Notes: generated by a model from the letters alone, not told the origin. 64,000 nt of DNA from Desulfobulbaceae bacterium BRH_c16a (GCA_000961725.1 LADS01000070.1:1-64000), one strand, 5' to 3'; shown: positions 50,834 through 60,703, counted from the first letter of the stretch. Program-made: numbers and translations.

Positions 50834-51928
50834 ATGGGGTTCCCGAAAGTTGTTTTTAGAATAGTGGAAAATCGCAGTTGTCCGCTCTACCAGTATGGCG
50901 ATGTCTTCGAGCTGTCGGGGATCGCCATCCCCATCAGCAACGACAGCGAAAATTCTTTTATAACCACATCGATAATCAAATATCCCCTCGCCAAGAAAGT
51001 CTGCAAAATTCTTAACGGCGATCTCAGCAAAATCGTCATGCTCTATGAACGCGGCGATAAAATCCCGGTGTGCATGATCAGCTGCGGCGGATGTACCGGC
51101 TCGATCAAGCTCGAACACAGCAAGGACGATCTGTTGAAAAATGGCGACAGCACCCTTGCCGACGAACTGGGCTCGATGATGCACCTGCTGAGCAGTTTTT
51201 CCTTCTTTAAAAATATTGAGGAGAAACATCTCAACACCGTCATCAGCTATTTCAAGCTGATAAAATTCGATACCGGCAATATCGTGATTCGCAAAGGCGA
51301 CCCGGGGGGCCGGTTCTATATCATCGTTACCGGCAGCGTCAACGTTCTCAACGATGCCGGCATCATCATCTCCACCCTCGACAAGGGGGAGGTGTTCGGA
51401 GAAATGAGCCTGATCTGCAACGACAACGTCAATGCCACCATCCAGGTCAAGGAGCCAAGCTCCATCCTCTATATCGACCAACCTAACTTTCAGAAAATAC
51501 TGGACATATATCCTGCCATCCAACTGTATTTCTCACGTCTTATGGCCGAGAGACTGAACCGCTCGAATAGAATCAGGGCCGAAGATCTTTCTTCCGGCAT
51601 GACCGGCAATCTCTCGGAGATTCCTGCCGAGGCGCTGTTCCAGACCTTGAACATGAACAACAAGACCGGCATCCTGACCATCACCGACCTCAGCAAGGGA
51701 ACCGCCAGATTTTCTTTCCGTCAGGGGTCGCTTATCAAGGCCAAATATAACGAGTACAGCGGGGATCTGGCCTTTTACCAGATTCTCAAGGAAAAATCGG
51801 GAAGATTTCGCTTCACCCCGGGAATCGCCCCGGAAGACTTCAGCACTCCGGAAATCGGCTTCTTCATGAAACTTCTGATGGAAGGCATGCGCCGGCTGGA
51901 CGAAGGAAAGCCGCAGAAAACAAACTGA
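50834..51928 (+). CDS. Cyclic-nucleotide-binding + DUF4388 (PATAN) protein
   Basis: 364 residues in three parts. Residues ~1-90 form a TIGR04076-like domain with paired Cys (CMISCGGCTG). Residues ~115-235 form a cNMP-binding domain (FFKNIEEKHLNTVISYFKLI; GDPGGRFYIIVTGSVNVLND; KGEVFGEMSLICNDNVNATI). Residues ~250-355 form a DUF4388 domain (NLSEIPAEALFQTLNMNNKT; GILTITDLSKGTARFSFRQG). There is no DNA-binding helix-turn-helix, so it is a signalling adaptor rather than a CRP-type regulator. DUF4388 is frequent in delta-proteobacterial signalling. The ligand and partner are unknown. Confidence 0.85.
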   Translation: MGFPKVVFRIVENRSCPLYQYGDVFELSGIAIPISNDSENSFITTSIIKYPLAKKVCKILNGDLSKIVMLYERGDKIPVCMISCGGCTGSIKLEHSKDDLLKNGDSTLADELGSMMHLLSSFSFFKNIEEKHLNTVISYFKLIKFDTGNIVIRKGDPGGRFYIIVTGSVNVLNDAGIIISTLDKGEVFGEMSLICNDNVNATIQVKEPSSILYIDQPNFQKILDIYPAIQLYFSRLMAERLNRSNRIRAEDLSSGMTGNLSEIPAEALFQTLNMNNKTGILTITDLSKGTARFSFRQGSLIKAKYNEYSGDLAFYQILKEKSGRFRFTPGIAPEDFSTPEIGFFMKLLMEGMRRLDEGKPQKTN

Positions 51929-51955
51929 CCCCCAAGTTGGGGATCTGCTCTGTTA

Positions 51956-54190
51956 CTACTCCAACGTGCCCAGGTAGTTGAAGGTCGGCAGCTTCCCGTA
52001 CCTGCCGGAATTGGTCAACCTTTCCTGCAATTCCTGAAGATTTCGCGTCGTCGACATCCCTTCGCAGACATCGACGACCACATAGCTTATTCCCATTTCG
52101 CGGAGCTCGGGCAGGTATGGCAGGAGGGAGAACGGTCGCTCCGGAAAAGTCTGGGTGAAGCCCTCCTTCTTTCTGATCACGTACCCTTCGTTCTTCGGAC
52201 TGAGAATTTGCCGGTCGTATTGGAAATGGCTTGCCGCCAGCCTGGAGGTATAGAGGGCCGGTGTACCATAGACCGTAAGACCAAGGGGAATCGTCCTGGC
52301 CCAGGTTTCATCCCTGTTGCCCCGCCCTCTCCTGTGGCCGGCGACGAGCTGCTTGAGAGCATCGCGGTCCATCTCGATCGAGGTCTGAGCCTTTTCCAGA
52401 CCAAGCCCACTTGCCAGGGCGATGGCCTGATTATTGAGCAGGTTGCAAGTGTAATCGGCTGAGAGATGGACTTTTTCGCCGGCAAAAATAGATACCTGAC
52501 TGATATGACCGAGCTGGAAGCTCCTGAACCCGGAACGGATCAATAAAGCAATCTGCTTACGACAGCGAGGCAGGTCATTTTCCATAATCAGGGGCGGCAA
52601 GGCCCAGGTGACCATGCGTGATCTCTTTCCCAGCCAGCCTTTGATCTGCCCTGCCTGACTTAACATCTGTTTATCGAAGCTGAGGAGAAAACGATCCGGA
52701 GAAAACGGCAGATCCGCCAGTACCGCCTTGGCGGAATCTATTTTCAGCCACCACTCGATCCCGGGTCCTTTTGGCGTGGAAGAAGGCCTGCCGTGATGAC
52801 CGCTCCTCATCGCTTTCTTTTGAATCTCCGACTGCCCTTCAGTTTCACCGGAAACACAGACAGTTGCAACTATATCTTCAATTTTTTTGGCAAGTTTTCC
52901 TTGCAGGCCGGTCAGTTCCCTGCTCACTGCCGACACCTGCAGATAACTGCCGTCGGAAAATTGCCCACCTGAAGCACCATCGATTTTATACACCTCGACA
53001 TGACCGCCCGGCCGAGGTTGAAACTCATCCGGCAATGCTATCGACACCTTGCTGCCGGCAACGGCCTGCTCCTGCGGAGAGCCTCCGACGAACAGGGTCT
53101 TCAGCCGAAAGGCAACGCGCTCCCCGCCAGGCTCCTGGTGCAGCCTGAGGCGGTCGCCGACCGCAAGTCCGCCCTTCACGACAAATCGGCAGATCCGCTC
53201 TTCGCCGGCCGTCTTCACTGCGGAAAACCGGCCGAGATGGATCCCCATGTTGCCTGAATGAAACGGAGTGATCGCTTCGGCCGGTTGCGGCGACAAGAAA
53301 TAGCCGGTCGACGTCTTGCGGCTCATCGCCATTTCGGCCAGCACCTTTGCCTCTGCCACCGCCTTTTCCTGCTCGCCCGGGGCGGCATCGAGAACCTTTC
53401 GATAAGCCATGACGATATTTCTGACGTAATGGGCGGACCGCAGGCGACCTTCGATTTTCAGCGAGGTGATGCCGCTTTCGAGCAGCTCGGGCAATACCTC
53501 GAGACCGTTCAAATCGTTCATCGAAAAAAGATAGCGGGCCGGATCGACTTTGCCGTCCCTGCCTCTGCCTTTCTGTCTGGCGGTACTGTATGCCCGGCGG
53601 CACGGCTGGACGCACCTTCCCCGCAAGCCGCTTTTACCGCCGAGGTACGAGGAAAACAGACACAGGCCGGAATAGGAAAAACACATCGCGCCATGGATGA
53701 AAATCTCTATCTCGGTTTCCCCTCTTTTCGCGGTAATGATTCGGATCTCTTTTAAGGTCAACTCCCTTGCAAGGACCACCCGTCTGCACCCGAGATTTCC
53801 AAGAAAGCCGACCGCCTCGGAATTATGGGCCATCATCAGGGTCGAGCCATGCAGCTGCAATTTCGGAAAATATTTCCGCACCAGATGAATGAGGCCCAGA
53901 TCCTGCACAATCAGACCATCGGGCTGCAACTCCTGAAGAAGGGCAAGATTTTCTATGAGGGCGGGAAGTTCTCTTTCAAGAACAAGGCTGTTGGCCGCGA
54001 CATACAGCTTTTTGTCCAGGCTATGGCAATGACGGATCATCGCGCCGATTTCTTCAAGGCGCAGATCGCGGGCCAGGTTCCGGGCATTGAATCCCGGAGC
54101 GCCGACATATACCGCATCGGCGCCACCGTCAAGTGCCGCCCGAAAGGTTTCGACACTTCCGGCCGGTGCAAGGAGTTCTACATTTGCCAT
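51956..54190 (-). CDS. Peptidase U32-family protein (RlhA/TrhP-like hydroxylase family)
   Basis: 744 residues. U32 core: LLAPAGSVETFRAALDGGAD, ADAVYVGAPGFNARN, and the Cys-rich IFIHGAMCFSYSGLCLFSSY, LRGRCVQPCRR. A long C-terminal extension (DUF3656-type and a second barrel half; SLLPYLPELREMGISYVVVD) follows. E. coli relatives RlhA, TrhO and TrhP are RNA hydroxylation enzymes, whereas other U32 proteins are described as collagenases; the long form here is closer to RlhA-type proteins. Its ATG overlaps the pyrR stop (TGATG). Confidence 0.88.
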   Translation of the reverse strand: MANVELLAPAGSVETFRAALDGGADAVYVGAPGFNARNLARDLRLEEIGAMIRHCHSLDKKLYVAANSLVLERELPALIENLALLQELQPDGLIVQDLGLIHLVRKYFPKLQLHGSTLMMAHNSEAVGFLGNLGCRRVVLARELTLKEIRIITAKRGETEIEIFIHGAMCFSYSGLCLFSSYLGGKSGLRGRCVQPCRRAYSTARQKGRGRDGKVDPARYLFSMNDLNGLEVLPELLESGITSLKIEGRLRSAHYVRNIVMAYRKVLDAAPGEQEKAVAEAKVLAEMAMSRKTSTGYFLSPQPAEAITPFHSGNMGIHLGRFSAVKTAGEERICRFVVKGGLAVGDRLRLHQEPGGERVAFRLKTLFVGGSPQEQAVAGSKVSIALPDEFQPRPGGHVEVYKIDGASGGQFSDGSYLQVSAVSRELTGLQGKLAKKIEDIVATVCVSGETEGQSEIQKKAMRSGHHGRPSSTPKGPGIEWWLKIDSAKAVLADLPFSPDRFLLSFDKQMLSQAGQIKGWLGKRSRMVTWALPPLIMENDLPRCRKQIALLIRSGFRSFQLGHISQVSIFAGEKVHLSADYTCNLLNNQAIALASGLGLEKAQTSIEMDRDALKQLVAGHRRGRGNRDETWARTIPLGLTVYGTPALYTSRLAASHFQYDRQILSPKNEGYVIRKKEGFTQTFPERPFSLLPYLPELREMGISYVVVDVCEGMSTTRNLQELQERLTNSGRYGKLPTFNYLGTLE

Positions 54191-54726
54191 CAGCTTTCTA
54201 TGATTACCTCGCCGCCGGCGTCCTGGGCATCGAGCATCACGCTTATCCGCTCGTTGTTCTGGATACCGGTGTGCATCCCGGTAAAATCGGGCTGGATAGG
54301 CAGCTCTCTGCCTCCCCGGTCGACGAGGGCAGCCAGCTGGATGGTGTTGGGCCGGCCATAATCCATAATGGCATCCATAGCCGCACGAATAGTCCGGCCG
54401 GTAAAGATCACATCATCGACGAGAATCAGGTTGGTGTTGTCGACATCGAAGGAGATTTCGGTGGTCTTCACTACCGGATTCTGACTGATCAGGCTCCAGT
54501 CATCCCGATACAGATTGATATCGAGCGACCCGAACGGAATGGTACTCTTCGTCTGGCTCTCGATGAATGCATGGATTCGTTTCGCCACGTACACCCCGCA
54601 GGTATATATGCCGACTATGGCCATTCCCTCGCCGCCATGATTCTTTTCAAGAATCTGCAGAGATATCCGCTGAATGGCCAGGTCTATCTCCTGAGCCGAC
54701 ATAATCACTCTTGCCTTGGCACTCAC
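54190..54726 (-). CDS. pyrR: PyrR bifunctional regulator / uracil phosphoribosyltransferase
   Basis: 178 residues. The PRPP-binding loop is LILVDDVIFTGRTIRAAMDA; other blocks are GIYTCGVYVAKRI, LDINLYRDDWS and LVDRGGRELPIQPDF. In other bacteria PyrR binds pyr mRNA leaders to cause attenuation and has weak UPRTase activity. ATG overlaps the purN stop (ATGA). No pyr biosynthetic operon is next to it here. Confidence 0.93.
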   Translation of the reverse strand: MSAKARVIMSAQEIDLAIQRISLQILEKNHGGEGMAIVGIYTCGVYVAKRIHAFIESQTKSTIPFGSLDINLYRDDWSLISQNPVVKTTEISFDVDNTNLILVDDVIFTGRTIRAAMDAIMDYGRPNTIQLAALVDRGGRELPIQPDFTGMHTGIQNNERISVMLDAQDAGGEVIIES

Positions 54727-55304
54727 AATCCTACCCTCTTCCAGAAGAATTCTATTCCCCGTTCATCGACCCTGTTGATCGCCTCCGGGAAGGCCTCGCA
54801 TTCGGCCGCAAATACCTTTGCGGCGATGGTATCGATGTCGTCGTCATAGGCCAGTTCAACACATTTCTGCAGGATGATCGGCCCTTCATCATACTTTTCA
54901 TCGGCGAAATGGACGGTGCAGCCGCTGATCGTACATCCCCGCGCCTTGACGGCACTGTGCACGTGGTGACCATAAAATCCATCGCCGCAGAAACTGGGGA
55001 TGAGCGAGGGATGGATGTTGATCACCGCCCGGGCCAGTTCCGGGGGCGGAGTATAGAGCTTGAGATACCCGGCCAGACAGACAATATCGATATCGTAGTC
55101 GGCCAGAATCCTGTTGATCCCGGCGTTATCGCCGGCGTGGAAGGCGGGATAACCGTACTTTTCGGCCTTGCCGAGGCCGAGCACCCCTTTGACATTGGAG
55201 ACGACCACCTCAATTTTCCCGGCAAGGGTGCCTTTTACAATCCGCTCATGAAAATTATCGAGGGTTCGTCCGCTGCCGGACAGTAAAACCGCCATTTTCA
55301 GCAT
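54723..55304 (-). CDS. purN: Phosphoribosylglycinamide formyltransferase
   Basis: 193 residues. Catalytic Asn-His-Asp set: VINIHPSLIPSFCGDGFYG, CTVHFADEKYDEGPIILQ. Start AVLLSGSGRTLDNFHERI. Adds a formyl group from 10-formyl-THF in the third step of purine synthesis. Lies between purH' and pyrR in a tight nucleotide operon. Confidence 0.95.
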   Translation of the reverse strand: MLKMAVLLSGSGRTLDNFHERIVKGTLAGKIEVVVSNVKGVLGLGKAEKYGYPAFHAGDNAGINRILADYDIDIVCLAGYLKLYTPPPELARAVINIHPSLIPSFCGDGFYGHHVHSAVKARGCTISGCTVHFADEKYDEGPIILQKCVELAYDDDIDTIAAKVFAAECEAFPEAINRVDERGIEFFWKRVGL

Positions 55305-55307
55305 CTT

Positions 55308-55928
55308 TTATTCTCCTGCAAAATAGCTGTTGGTCTCGATATCGACCTTCTCCAGCCACCGTGAAATCGCGGTGTCGTATACGGAAGTCAAGGCGAAAAC
55401 CTTCTTCATCAACTTGAACCGAGTCTTCAGCGTGGTATTGCCGCTGGCCTTGATCTCCTGCAGCACCTGCGGGTAGTCGGCCGGATCGACGATAACCGTT
55501 ACATCGTGAAAATTTTTGGCTGCCGCCCGAAGCATGGTGGGGCCACCGATATCGATGTTTTCTATGGCGTCGGCCAGGCTGCAGTTCGGGTCGGCAATTG
55601 TTTTCTCAAAGGCATAGAGATTGACTGCAATAAGATCGATATTCTTCAGTCCATGTGCGGCGCACTGCTGCCGATGTTCCCTGTTTGCCCTCTGGTTGAG
55701 GATACCGCCATGGACCTTGGGATGCAGGGTTTTCACCCGGCCGTCAAGCATCTCGGGAAAACCGGTAAATTCGGAAACGTCTTTTACCGCAAGCCCCGCT
55801 TCCCGCAGTTTCTTCGCCGTCCCGCCGGTCGACAACAATTCTATATCAAGCCTTGCCAGTTCACCGGCAAAGCCTTCAATGCCGGATTTATCGGTGAGGC
55901 TTATCAACGCTCTTTCTATCTTTGCCAT
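55308..55928 (-). CDS. Stand-alone IMP cyclohydrolase (PurH N-terminal domain)
   Basis: 206 residues, only the MGS-like IMP cyclohydrolase half of PurH: ALISLTDKSGIEGFAGELA, STGGTAKKLREAGLAVKDVS, FPEMLDGRVKTLHPKVHGGI, ENIDIGGPTMLRAAAKNF. The AICAR transformylase half (~300 residues) is absent, and the next gene, purN, starts 4 bp later, so this is not a frameshift in the window. The formylation of AICAR must come from another gene, such as a PurP- or PurV-type enzyme. Confidence 0.93.
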   Translation of the reverse strand: MAKIERALISLTDKSGIEGFAGELARLDIELLSTGGTAKKLREAGLAVKDVSEFTGFPEMLDGRVKTLHPKVHGGILNQRANREHRQQCAAHGLKNIDLIAVNLYAFEKTIADPNCSLADAIENIDIGGPTMLRAAAKNFHDVTVIVDPADYPQVLQEIKASGNTTLKTRFKLMKKVFALTSVYDTAISRWLEKVDIETNSYFAGE

Positions 55929-55931
55929 TCT

Positions 55932-56333
55932 CTACTCCTCTTCATCTTTTCTTGTAAAAGACAGGATTTTTCGACGGTCGCGTTTGCCCGGTTTCTTTGC
56001 CGGGCCGCTAAAACCGGCGTTGCTCAACCGCTTCAGTTCCCGCTGCTGTTCACGGGCTTTCATGCTTTCTTCCGTTTCAACATACAGCAGCCTGGCCTCC
56101 GAGGCCGGTCGCCGAAACCTTGAAAGGGCCAGGACGGTGATATGAAATTCGGCAGGGCCGATGCCGATAACCAGCCGGTCTCCGACCACAACATTATGCG
56201 CGGCCTTGCACCGGTTCCCGTTGGCATGGACCTTACCGCCGTTTACCGCCTGGGTCGCAAGTGACCTGGTTTTAAAGAAACGGGCCGCCCACAGCCATTT
56301 ATCCAGCCGTACTGTCTCTGTATTGTTTTCCAT
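55932..56333 (-). CDS. S4-domain RNA-binding protein (HslR/Hsp15-like)
   Basis: 133 residues from the ATG at 56333 (GAGAGG leader). The S4 domain covers ~10-70 (VRLDKWLWAARFFKTRSLAT, NGNRCKAAHNVVVGDRLVI), followed by RFRRPASEARLLYVE and a basic Lys/Arg tail. Hsp15 recycles free 50S subunits carrying nascent chains. Start of the S4-purH'-purN-pyrR-U32 run, all with overlaps or gaps under 5 bp. Confidence 0.92.
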   Translation of the reverse strand: MENNTETVRLDKWLWAARFFKTRSLATQAVNGGKVHANGNRCKAAHNVVVGDRLVIGIGPAEFHITVLALSRFRRPASEARLLYVETEESMKAREQQRELKRLSNAGFSGPAKKPGKRDRRKILSFTRKDEEE

Positions 56334-56600
56334 AGCCGCACCTCTCACTCACCGCTCATAGTCGGCCGATAATCGTTCCGGAAGGGAGTTAGAATACACC
56401 GATTTGCCGTGAAACGCATGAAAAATTCAAAATCACCGGCAGCCAAACGGCAAAAGAGTATTGTCGAACAGATCCAAAAGGAGTAAGTAAGAATCGTTTT
56501 CAGCTAATCAAGAGTATTTGCCGACGAATGCGGACCGCATTCCGTCACAGCAATATGATCTGCTGTTTTTTCAACACATTAATGGTGACTGAGCGGAACA

Positions 56601-57338
56601 ATGCACATTCAGACAGTTGGTTTACAGGGTCTTAAGGCTCCGGTCAAGGTAAAGGAAAGAAGCGGCAAGCTGCAGAACACAATCGCCACGATATCCATGC
56701 AGGCCCGACTCCTTGAAGGCTCTCAGGATAACTGTGTAGAAAAATTCACATCGATTCTCAATGATTATCTCGGTGAGCTCTCAGTCACCAGTTTCAGAAC
56801 CATCCTCGCTCGCTTACAAGACGGCCTGTGTGCAAAAAGCGTCCGGCTGGAAATGGAATTCCCTTATTTTCTCGACAAAAAAGCCCCGGTCAGCGACACC
56901 CACAGCCTCATGGAGTACTCGTGCACCTTCTCCGGCGGGGTAGGTGACGATGAAGGATTTATCCTCTCGGTAACCGTCCCGGTTACCACCCTCTGTCCCT
57001 GCTCAAAAGAGATCAGCGCAGGCGGTGCACACAACCAGCGGGCCGAAGTAACCTTGAATGTCAAATTCAAGAATTTCATCTGGGCTGAAGACCTGATCGA
57101 GATGATCGAAAAGTCGGCTTCCTGCGAGGTCTACGCCTTGCTCAAACGGCCGGACGAGAAATACGTGACGGAGAAGGCTTTCAACAACCCGATGTTTGTC
57201 GAGGACGTGGTCAGAAAGGTGGCGGTTGCCGCACTCGCCGATCCGAATATCACCTGGTTTTCCGCCGGAGTGGAAAGCTTCGAATCGATCCATAAACATA
57301 GCGCCTATGCCTATGTGGACAGCGACGAGGTACGCTGA
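56601..57338 (+). CDS. folE2: GTP cyclohydrolase I, type IB
   Basis: 245 residues. Conserved VTTLCPCSKEISAGGAHNQR holds the metal-binding Cys and the active-site region; the end FSAGVESFESIHKHSAYAYV is typical. Makes dihydroneopterin triphosphate for folate, queuosine or pterin cofactors; the IB form works with metals other than zinc. It is the only GTP cyclohydrolase in the window. Confidence 0.96.
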   Translation: MHIQTVGLQGLKAPVKVKERSGKLQNTIATISMQARLLEGSQDNCVEKFTSILNDYLGELSVTSFRTILARLQDGLCAKSVRLEMEFPYFLDKKAPVSDTHSLMEYSCTFSGGVGDDEGFILSVTVPVTTLCPCSKEISAGGAHNQRAEVTLNVKFKNFIWAEDLIEMIEKSASCEVYALLKRPDEKYVTEKAFNNPMFVEDVVRKVAVAALADPNITWFSAGVESFESIHKHSAYAYVDSDEVR

Positions 57339-57517
57339 CCCTCAAAAGATAGATTAGCCGTTCGCTGGTTTGTGTCTCACGATGCAGTGAAGCCGCCGAA
57401 AAACCAGGGGCGGTTGAAAAAACAACCAACATGGTCTATACTCGACCATGTGACTGTATTTGTGCTCCCTCCCCATCTGTCCTTGCTGAAAAAAAACCAG
57501 GCCGCAATGGCAATACA

Positions 57518-57538
57518 CCTCTGCATATTTTGCAGAGG
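57518..57538 (+). promoter_or_regulatory. Leader hairpin upstream of citrate synthase
   Basis: CCTCTGCA pairs with TGCAGAGG around a 5-nt TATTT loop, 97 bp before the citrate synthase ATG. No T-run follows; role unknown. Confidence 0.45.
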
Positions 57539-57634
57539 CAGGAGTTCGCTTTCACTCCGCCTTAAATGCCGATCAGTCCCTTTGCCGTAAAATTTCGGCC
57601 AAGGGGCTCCCATCTCTTACCAATAGGAAAAATA

Positions 57635-58933
57635 ATGACCAAGCAAACCGCACAATTAACCATCGACGGAAATACCTTCGCGCTACCGATCTGCGAAAGC
57701 ACTACCGGTGAAAAAGCCCTTGATATAAGAGGGTTGCTGCGCGACACGGGCTGCATCACCCTTGACAGCGGGTACATGAATACCGGCTCTTGCCAGTCAC
57801 AGATTACCTACCTGGATGGCGAAAAGGGTATCCTTCGGTATCGCGGTTACGAAGTAGCAGATCTGGCTGAACATTGTCAATTTATCGAAGTTGCATACCT
57901 GCTCCTGACCGGCGAGCTGCCGACCGCAATCGAACTGGCACAATTTAAGAACGACATGACCAAGTTCGCCCTGATCCATGAAGACATGATCCACTTCTTC
58001 GATCATTTCCCGCCAAAAGCATCGCCGATGTCGATACTGTCGACGATGGTCGGCACCCTGCATGATTTCTACCCGGAAATGGACCTCGACGAGGACCCCT
58101 ATGGCGGTATCACCACCACTACGGCGCGATTGCTGTCGAAAACCAGGACCATCGCGGCGTTTTCGTACAAGAAGAACATGGGTCATCCGCTCGCCTATCC
58201 CCGTCCCGATTTAAGTTATTGTTCCAATTTCTTATATATGATGTTCGATCGCCCCAACCTGCCTTACACCATCGAGCCGGTACTGGTCTCCGCTCTGAAC
58301 AAGCTGCTTATTCTGCACGCCGATCATGAGCAGAACTGTTCGACTTCGACGGTGCGGCTGGTCGGCAGTGCGGGGGTCAGGCTTTACCCTTCCATCTCCG
58401 CCGGCATCAGCGCCCTTTGGGGGCCGCTGCACGGCGGCGCCAGCGCAGCCGTCATGCGCATGCTTGAGAAAATATACGCCGACGGTATGAATTATGACAA
58501 ATATATCGAAATGGCCAAGGATCCCGGCAATCCATACAGGCTTACCGGATTTGGTCATCGCGTCTACAAGACCTACGACCCGCGAGCCACGATCATCAAA
58601 AAGACCTGTCACGAAGTGCTCAGCACCCTGAAGATATCCGACCCGCTGCTGGACATTGCTCTCGAGTTGGAAGAGCGGGTCGGCAACGACGAGTATTTCC
58701 AAAAGCGAAACCTCTACCCGAATGTCGACTTTTATTCGGGGATCATTTACCGGGCCATGGGCATCCCGACCAACATGTTTACGGTCATGTTCGCCCTCGG
58801 CCGACTGCCCGGCTGGATCTCCCACTGGCAGGAGATGAATCTGGGCAAGGACAGCAGCAGAATCGGGCGACCGCGTCAGGTGTACAGCGGCATTCCCACC
58901 CGCTCCTTCGTCCCGCTTGGAGAGCGGCATTGA
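57635..58933 (+). CDS. gltA: Citrate synthase (type II)
   Basis: 432 residues from the ATG at 57635 (AGGAAAAATA leader). Motifs: GILRYRGYEVADLAEHCQFI, catalytic His in LHADHEQNCSTSTVRLVGS, GPLHGGASAAVMRML, and GFGHRVYKTYDPRA with the second His. Condenses oxaloacetate and acetyl-CoA. The N-terminal NADH-binding type domain is present, as in Gram-negative type II enzymes. Confidence 0.96.
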   Translation: MTKQTAQLTIDGNTFALPICESTTGEKALDIRGLLRDTGCITLDSGYMNTGSCQSQITYLDGEKGILRYRGYEVADLAEHCQFIEVAYLLLTGELPTAIELAQFKNDMTKFALIHEDMIHFFDHFPPKASPMSILSTMVGTLHDFYPEMDLDEDPYGGITTTTARLLSKTRTIAAFSYKKNMGHPLAYPRPDLSYCSNFLYMMFDRPNLPYTIEPVLVSALNKLLILHADHEQNCSTSTVRLVGSAGVRLYPSISAGISALWGPLHGGASAAVMRMLEKIYADGMNYDKYIEMAKDPGNPYRLTGFGHRVYKTYDPRATIIKKTCHEVLSTLKISDPLLDIALELEERVGNDEYFQKRNLYPNVDFYSGIIYRAMGIPTNMFTVMFALGRLPGWISHWQEMNLGKDSSRIGRPRQVYSGIPTRSFVPLGERH

Positions 58934-59643
58934 AGTTGAAATCATTGACGCAAGACTTGATTGAACAGCAGGGCTCCGGGGCCCATCGCCGCTGCATCGT
59001 ATGCGAGACGTTATCGGCCGGTTTATTTATGGCCGTGGCGAGCCGGAGTTACCTGCGGTGCAGCGCTTGCCAGGCAACTTTTCTCGATCCGGCGCACAGA
59101 GTATCGACCGAAGAAGAGCACCTGCGCTATCGCCGACATCATAACGATCCGGTGGATGAAGGCTATCGCCGGTTTTTGGCAAAGCTTGCCGAACCATTAT
59201 TGCAACGGCTGTCGCCGCAGGCCAAGGGACTGGATTATGGATGTGGTCCGGGGCCGGCCCTTGCCTGCATGTTGGGCGAGGCGGGACAGCGGATGACATT
59301 GTTCGATCCGCTTTTTTTTCCCGATCCGGAAGTGCTCGATGATCTGTATGATTTCATTACCTGCACTGAGACCATTGAGCATTTCCATCGACCGGCCGAG
59401 GAATTCGCCCGGTTCGACCGGATGCTGCGGCCTGGAGGATGGCTGGCACTGATGACCTGTTTCCAAACCGACGACCATCGTTTTGCGTCCTGGCATTACC
59501 GCCGCGACATGACCCATGTTGTGTTTTACCGTGAGGAAACACTACGCCATATCGCCCGGCGATTCGGGTGGAGCTGCGAAATCCCGGTCAAGGATGTCGC
59601 TTTGATGCAGAAGCCATACGATCCCGCAAGTCCTTCAGGATGA
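58930..59643 (+). CDS. Class I SAM-dependent methyltransferase with N-terminal Cys pairs
   Basis: 237 residues, starting at a TTG (58930) that overlaps the citrate synthase stop (TTGA); later ATGs would remove the Cys motifs. Residues ~20-48 hold CIVC and CSAC, a zinc-ribbon-like pattern. The methyltransferase core has motif I GLDYGCGPGPALACMLGEAG, and ITCTETIEHFHRPAEEFARF as motif II. FDRMLRPGGWLALMT completes the fold. Substrate unknown. The overlap suggests co-translation with citrate synthase. Confidence 0.88.
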   Translation: MKLKSLTQDLIEQQGSGAHRRCIVCETLSAGLFMAVASRSYLRCSACQATFLDPAHRVSTEEEHLRYRRHHNDPVDEGYRRFLAKLAEPLLQRLSPQAKGLDYGCGPGPALACMLGEAGQRMTLFDPLFFPDPEVLDDLYDFITCTETIEHFHRPAEEFARFDRMLRPGGWLALMTCFQTDDHRFASWHYRRDMTHVVFYREETLRHIARRFGWSCEIPVKDVALMQKPYDPASPSG

Positions 59644-59722
59644 AATGAACCGATTTTTATGATAAAACATTTCGCGCATTGCCGGTTGCGGCGTAACCTC
59701 TCACAAGAAAAAGGACAGCTTT

Positions 59723-60703
59723 ATGAAAATACTGGTAACAGGAGGCACTGGATTTACCGGCCATAATCTCAGCAAGAGGCTTTTACAGGAAGGCCATCAG
59801 GTCAGATTGCTGGTACGCAGCAGGGCACGGGTTGCTCTTGACCCGCATCCTGCCCTGGAGATCCTGGATGGAGACATCAGGGACCGGGAGGCGGTGGATA
59901 AAGCGGTTGCCGGAACGGCTAAAATCTTCAACATCGCTGCGATGTATCGGTCTGCTTCTTCGGTTGACCAGGACTATTGGGATATCCATGTCAAAGGAAC
60001 CCGGCATCTGCTGGAAGCCGCGGTACAACATGATGTCGGCCGGTTTGTCCACTGCAGCACGGTGGGTGTGCACGGCGATGTGAAGGTGCCGCCGGCAACC
60101 GAGGAGTCGCCTTACGCCCCCGCCGATATCTATCAGCGGACCAAACTCGAAGGAGAACTGCTGGCTCGGGAGTTCTCCGCCAAAAACGGCCTGCCGCTGT
60201 CGGTCGTCCGGCCGACGGCCATTTACGGACCGGGCGATATGCGGCTGCTGAAGGTGTTCAAACTGGCGACAAAGAGCATCTCCCCGGTCATCGGCACCGG
60301 CAAAATCTTTTACCATATGGTCTATATAGACGACCTGGTACAGGGATTCATCTTAGCCGGCGAGGTCGACGCTGCCATCGGCGAGGTCTTTATTATCGGC
60401 GGCGAAGAGAACATGATCCTTGACGAACTGCTTTCCACCATTGCCGAAATAACCGGCCGTCCGGACACGAAGGTCCACCTTCCCGCTTTGCCCTTTCAGC
60501 TTGCCGGTTCGCTCTGCGAGAAGATCTGCATACCTCTCGGCATCGAACCGCCGATTTACCGAAGGCGGGTCGATTTTTTCACCAAGAGCCGCAGCTTCGA
60601 TATCGGCAAGGCGAAAAGGCTGCTGGGCTACTCCCCGAAATATGGTCTGCGGGCAGGGTTGAGCAAGACCGCTGAGTGGTATAAGGATCAGGGTTTACTT
60701 TAG
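59723..60703 (+). CDS. NAD-dependent epimerase/dehydratase (extended SDR)
   Basis: 326 residues, with AGGA before the ATG. Rossmann motif VTGGTGFTGHNLSKRL, catalytic YQRTK (YxxxK) and TAIYGPGD are typical of extended SDRs. It resembles hopanoid-associated (HpnA-like) and dihydroflavonol-reductase-like proteins. The substrate could be a nucleotide sugar or a lipid intermediate; no neighbouring gene decides this. Confidence 0.88.
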   Translation: MKILVTGGTGFTGHNLSKRLLQEGHQVRLLVRSRARVALDPHPALEILDGDIRDREAVDKAVAGTAKIFNIAAMYRSASSVDQDYWDIHVKGTRHLLEAAVQHDVGRFVHCSTVGVHGDVKVPPATEESPYAPADIYQRTKLEGELLAREFSAKNGLPLSVVRPTAIYGPGDMRLLKVFKLATKSISPVIGTGKIFYHMVYIDDLVQGFILAGEVDAAIGEVFIIGGEENMILDELLSTIAEITGRPDTKVHLPALPFQLAGSLCEKICIPLGIEPPIYRRRVDFFTKSRSFDIGKAKRLLGYSPKYGLRAGLSKTAEWYKDQGLL

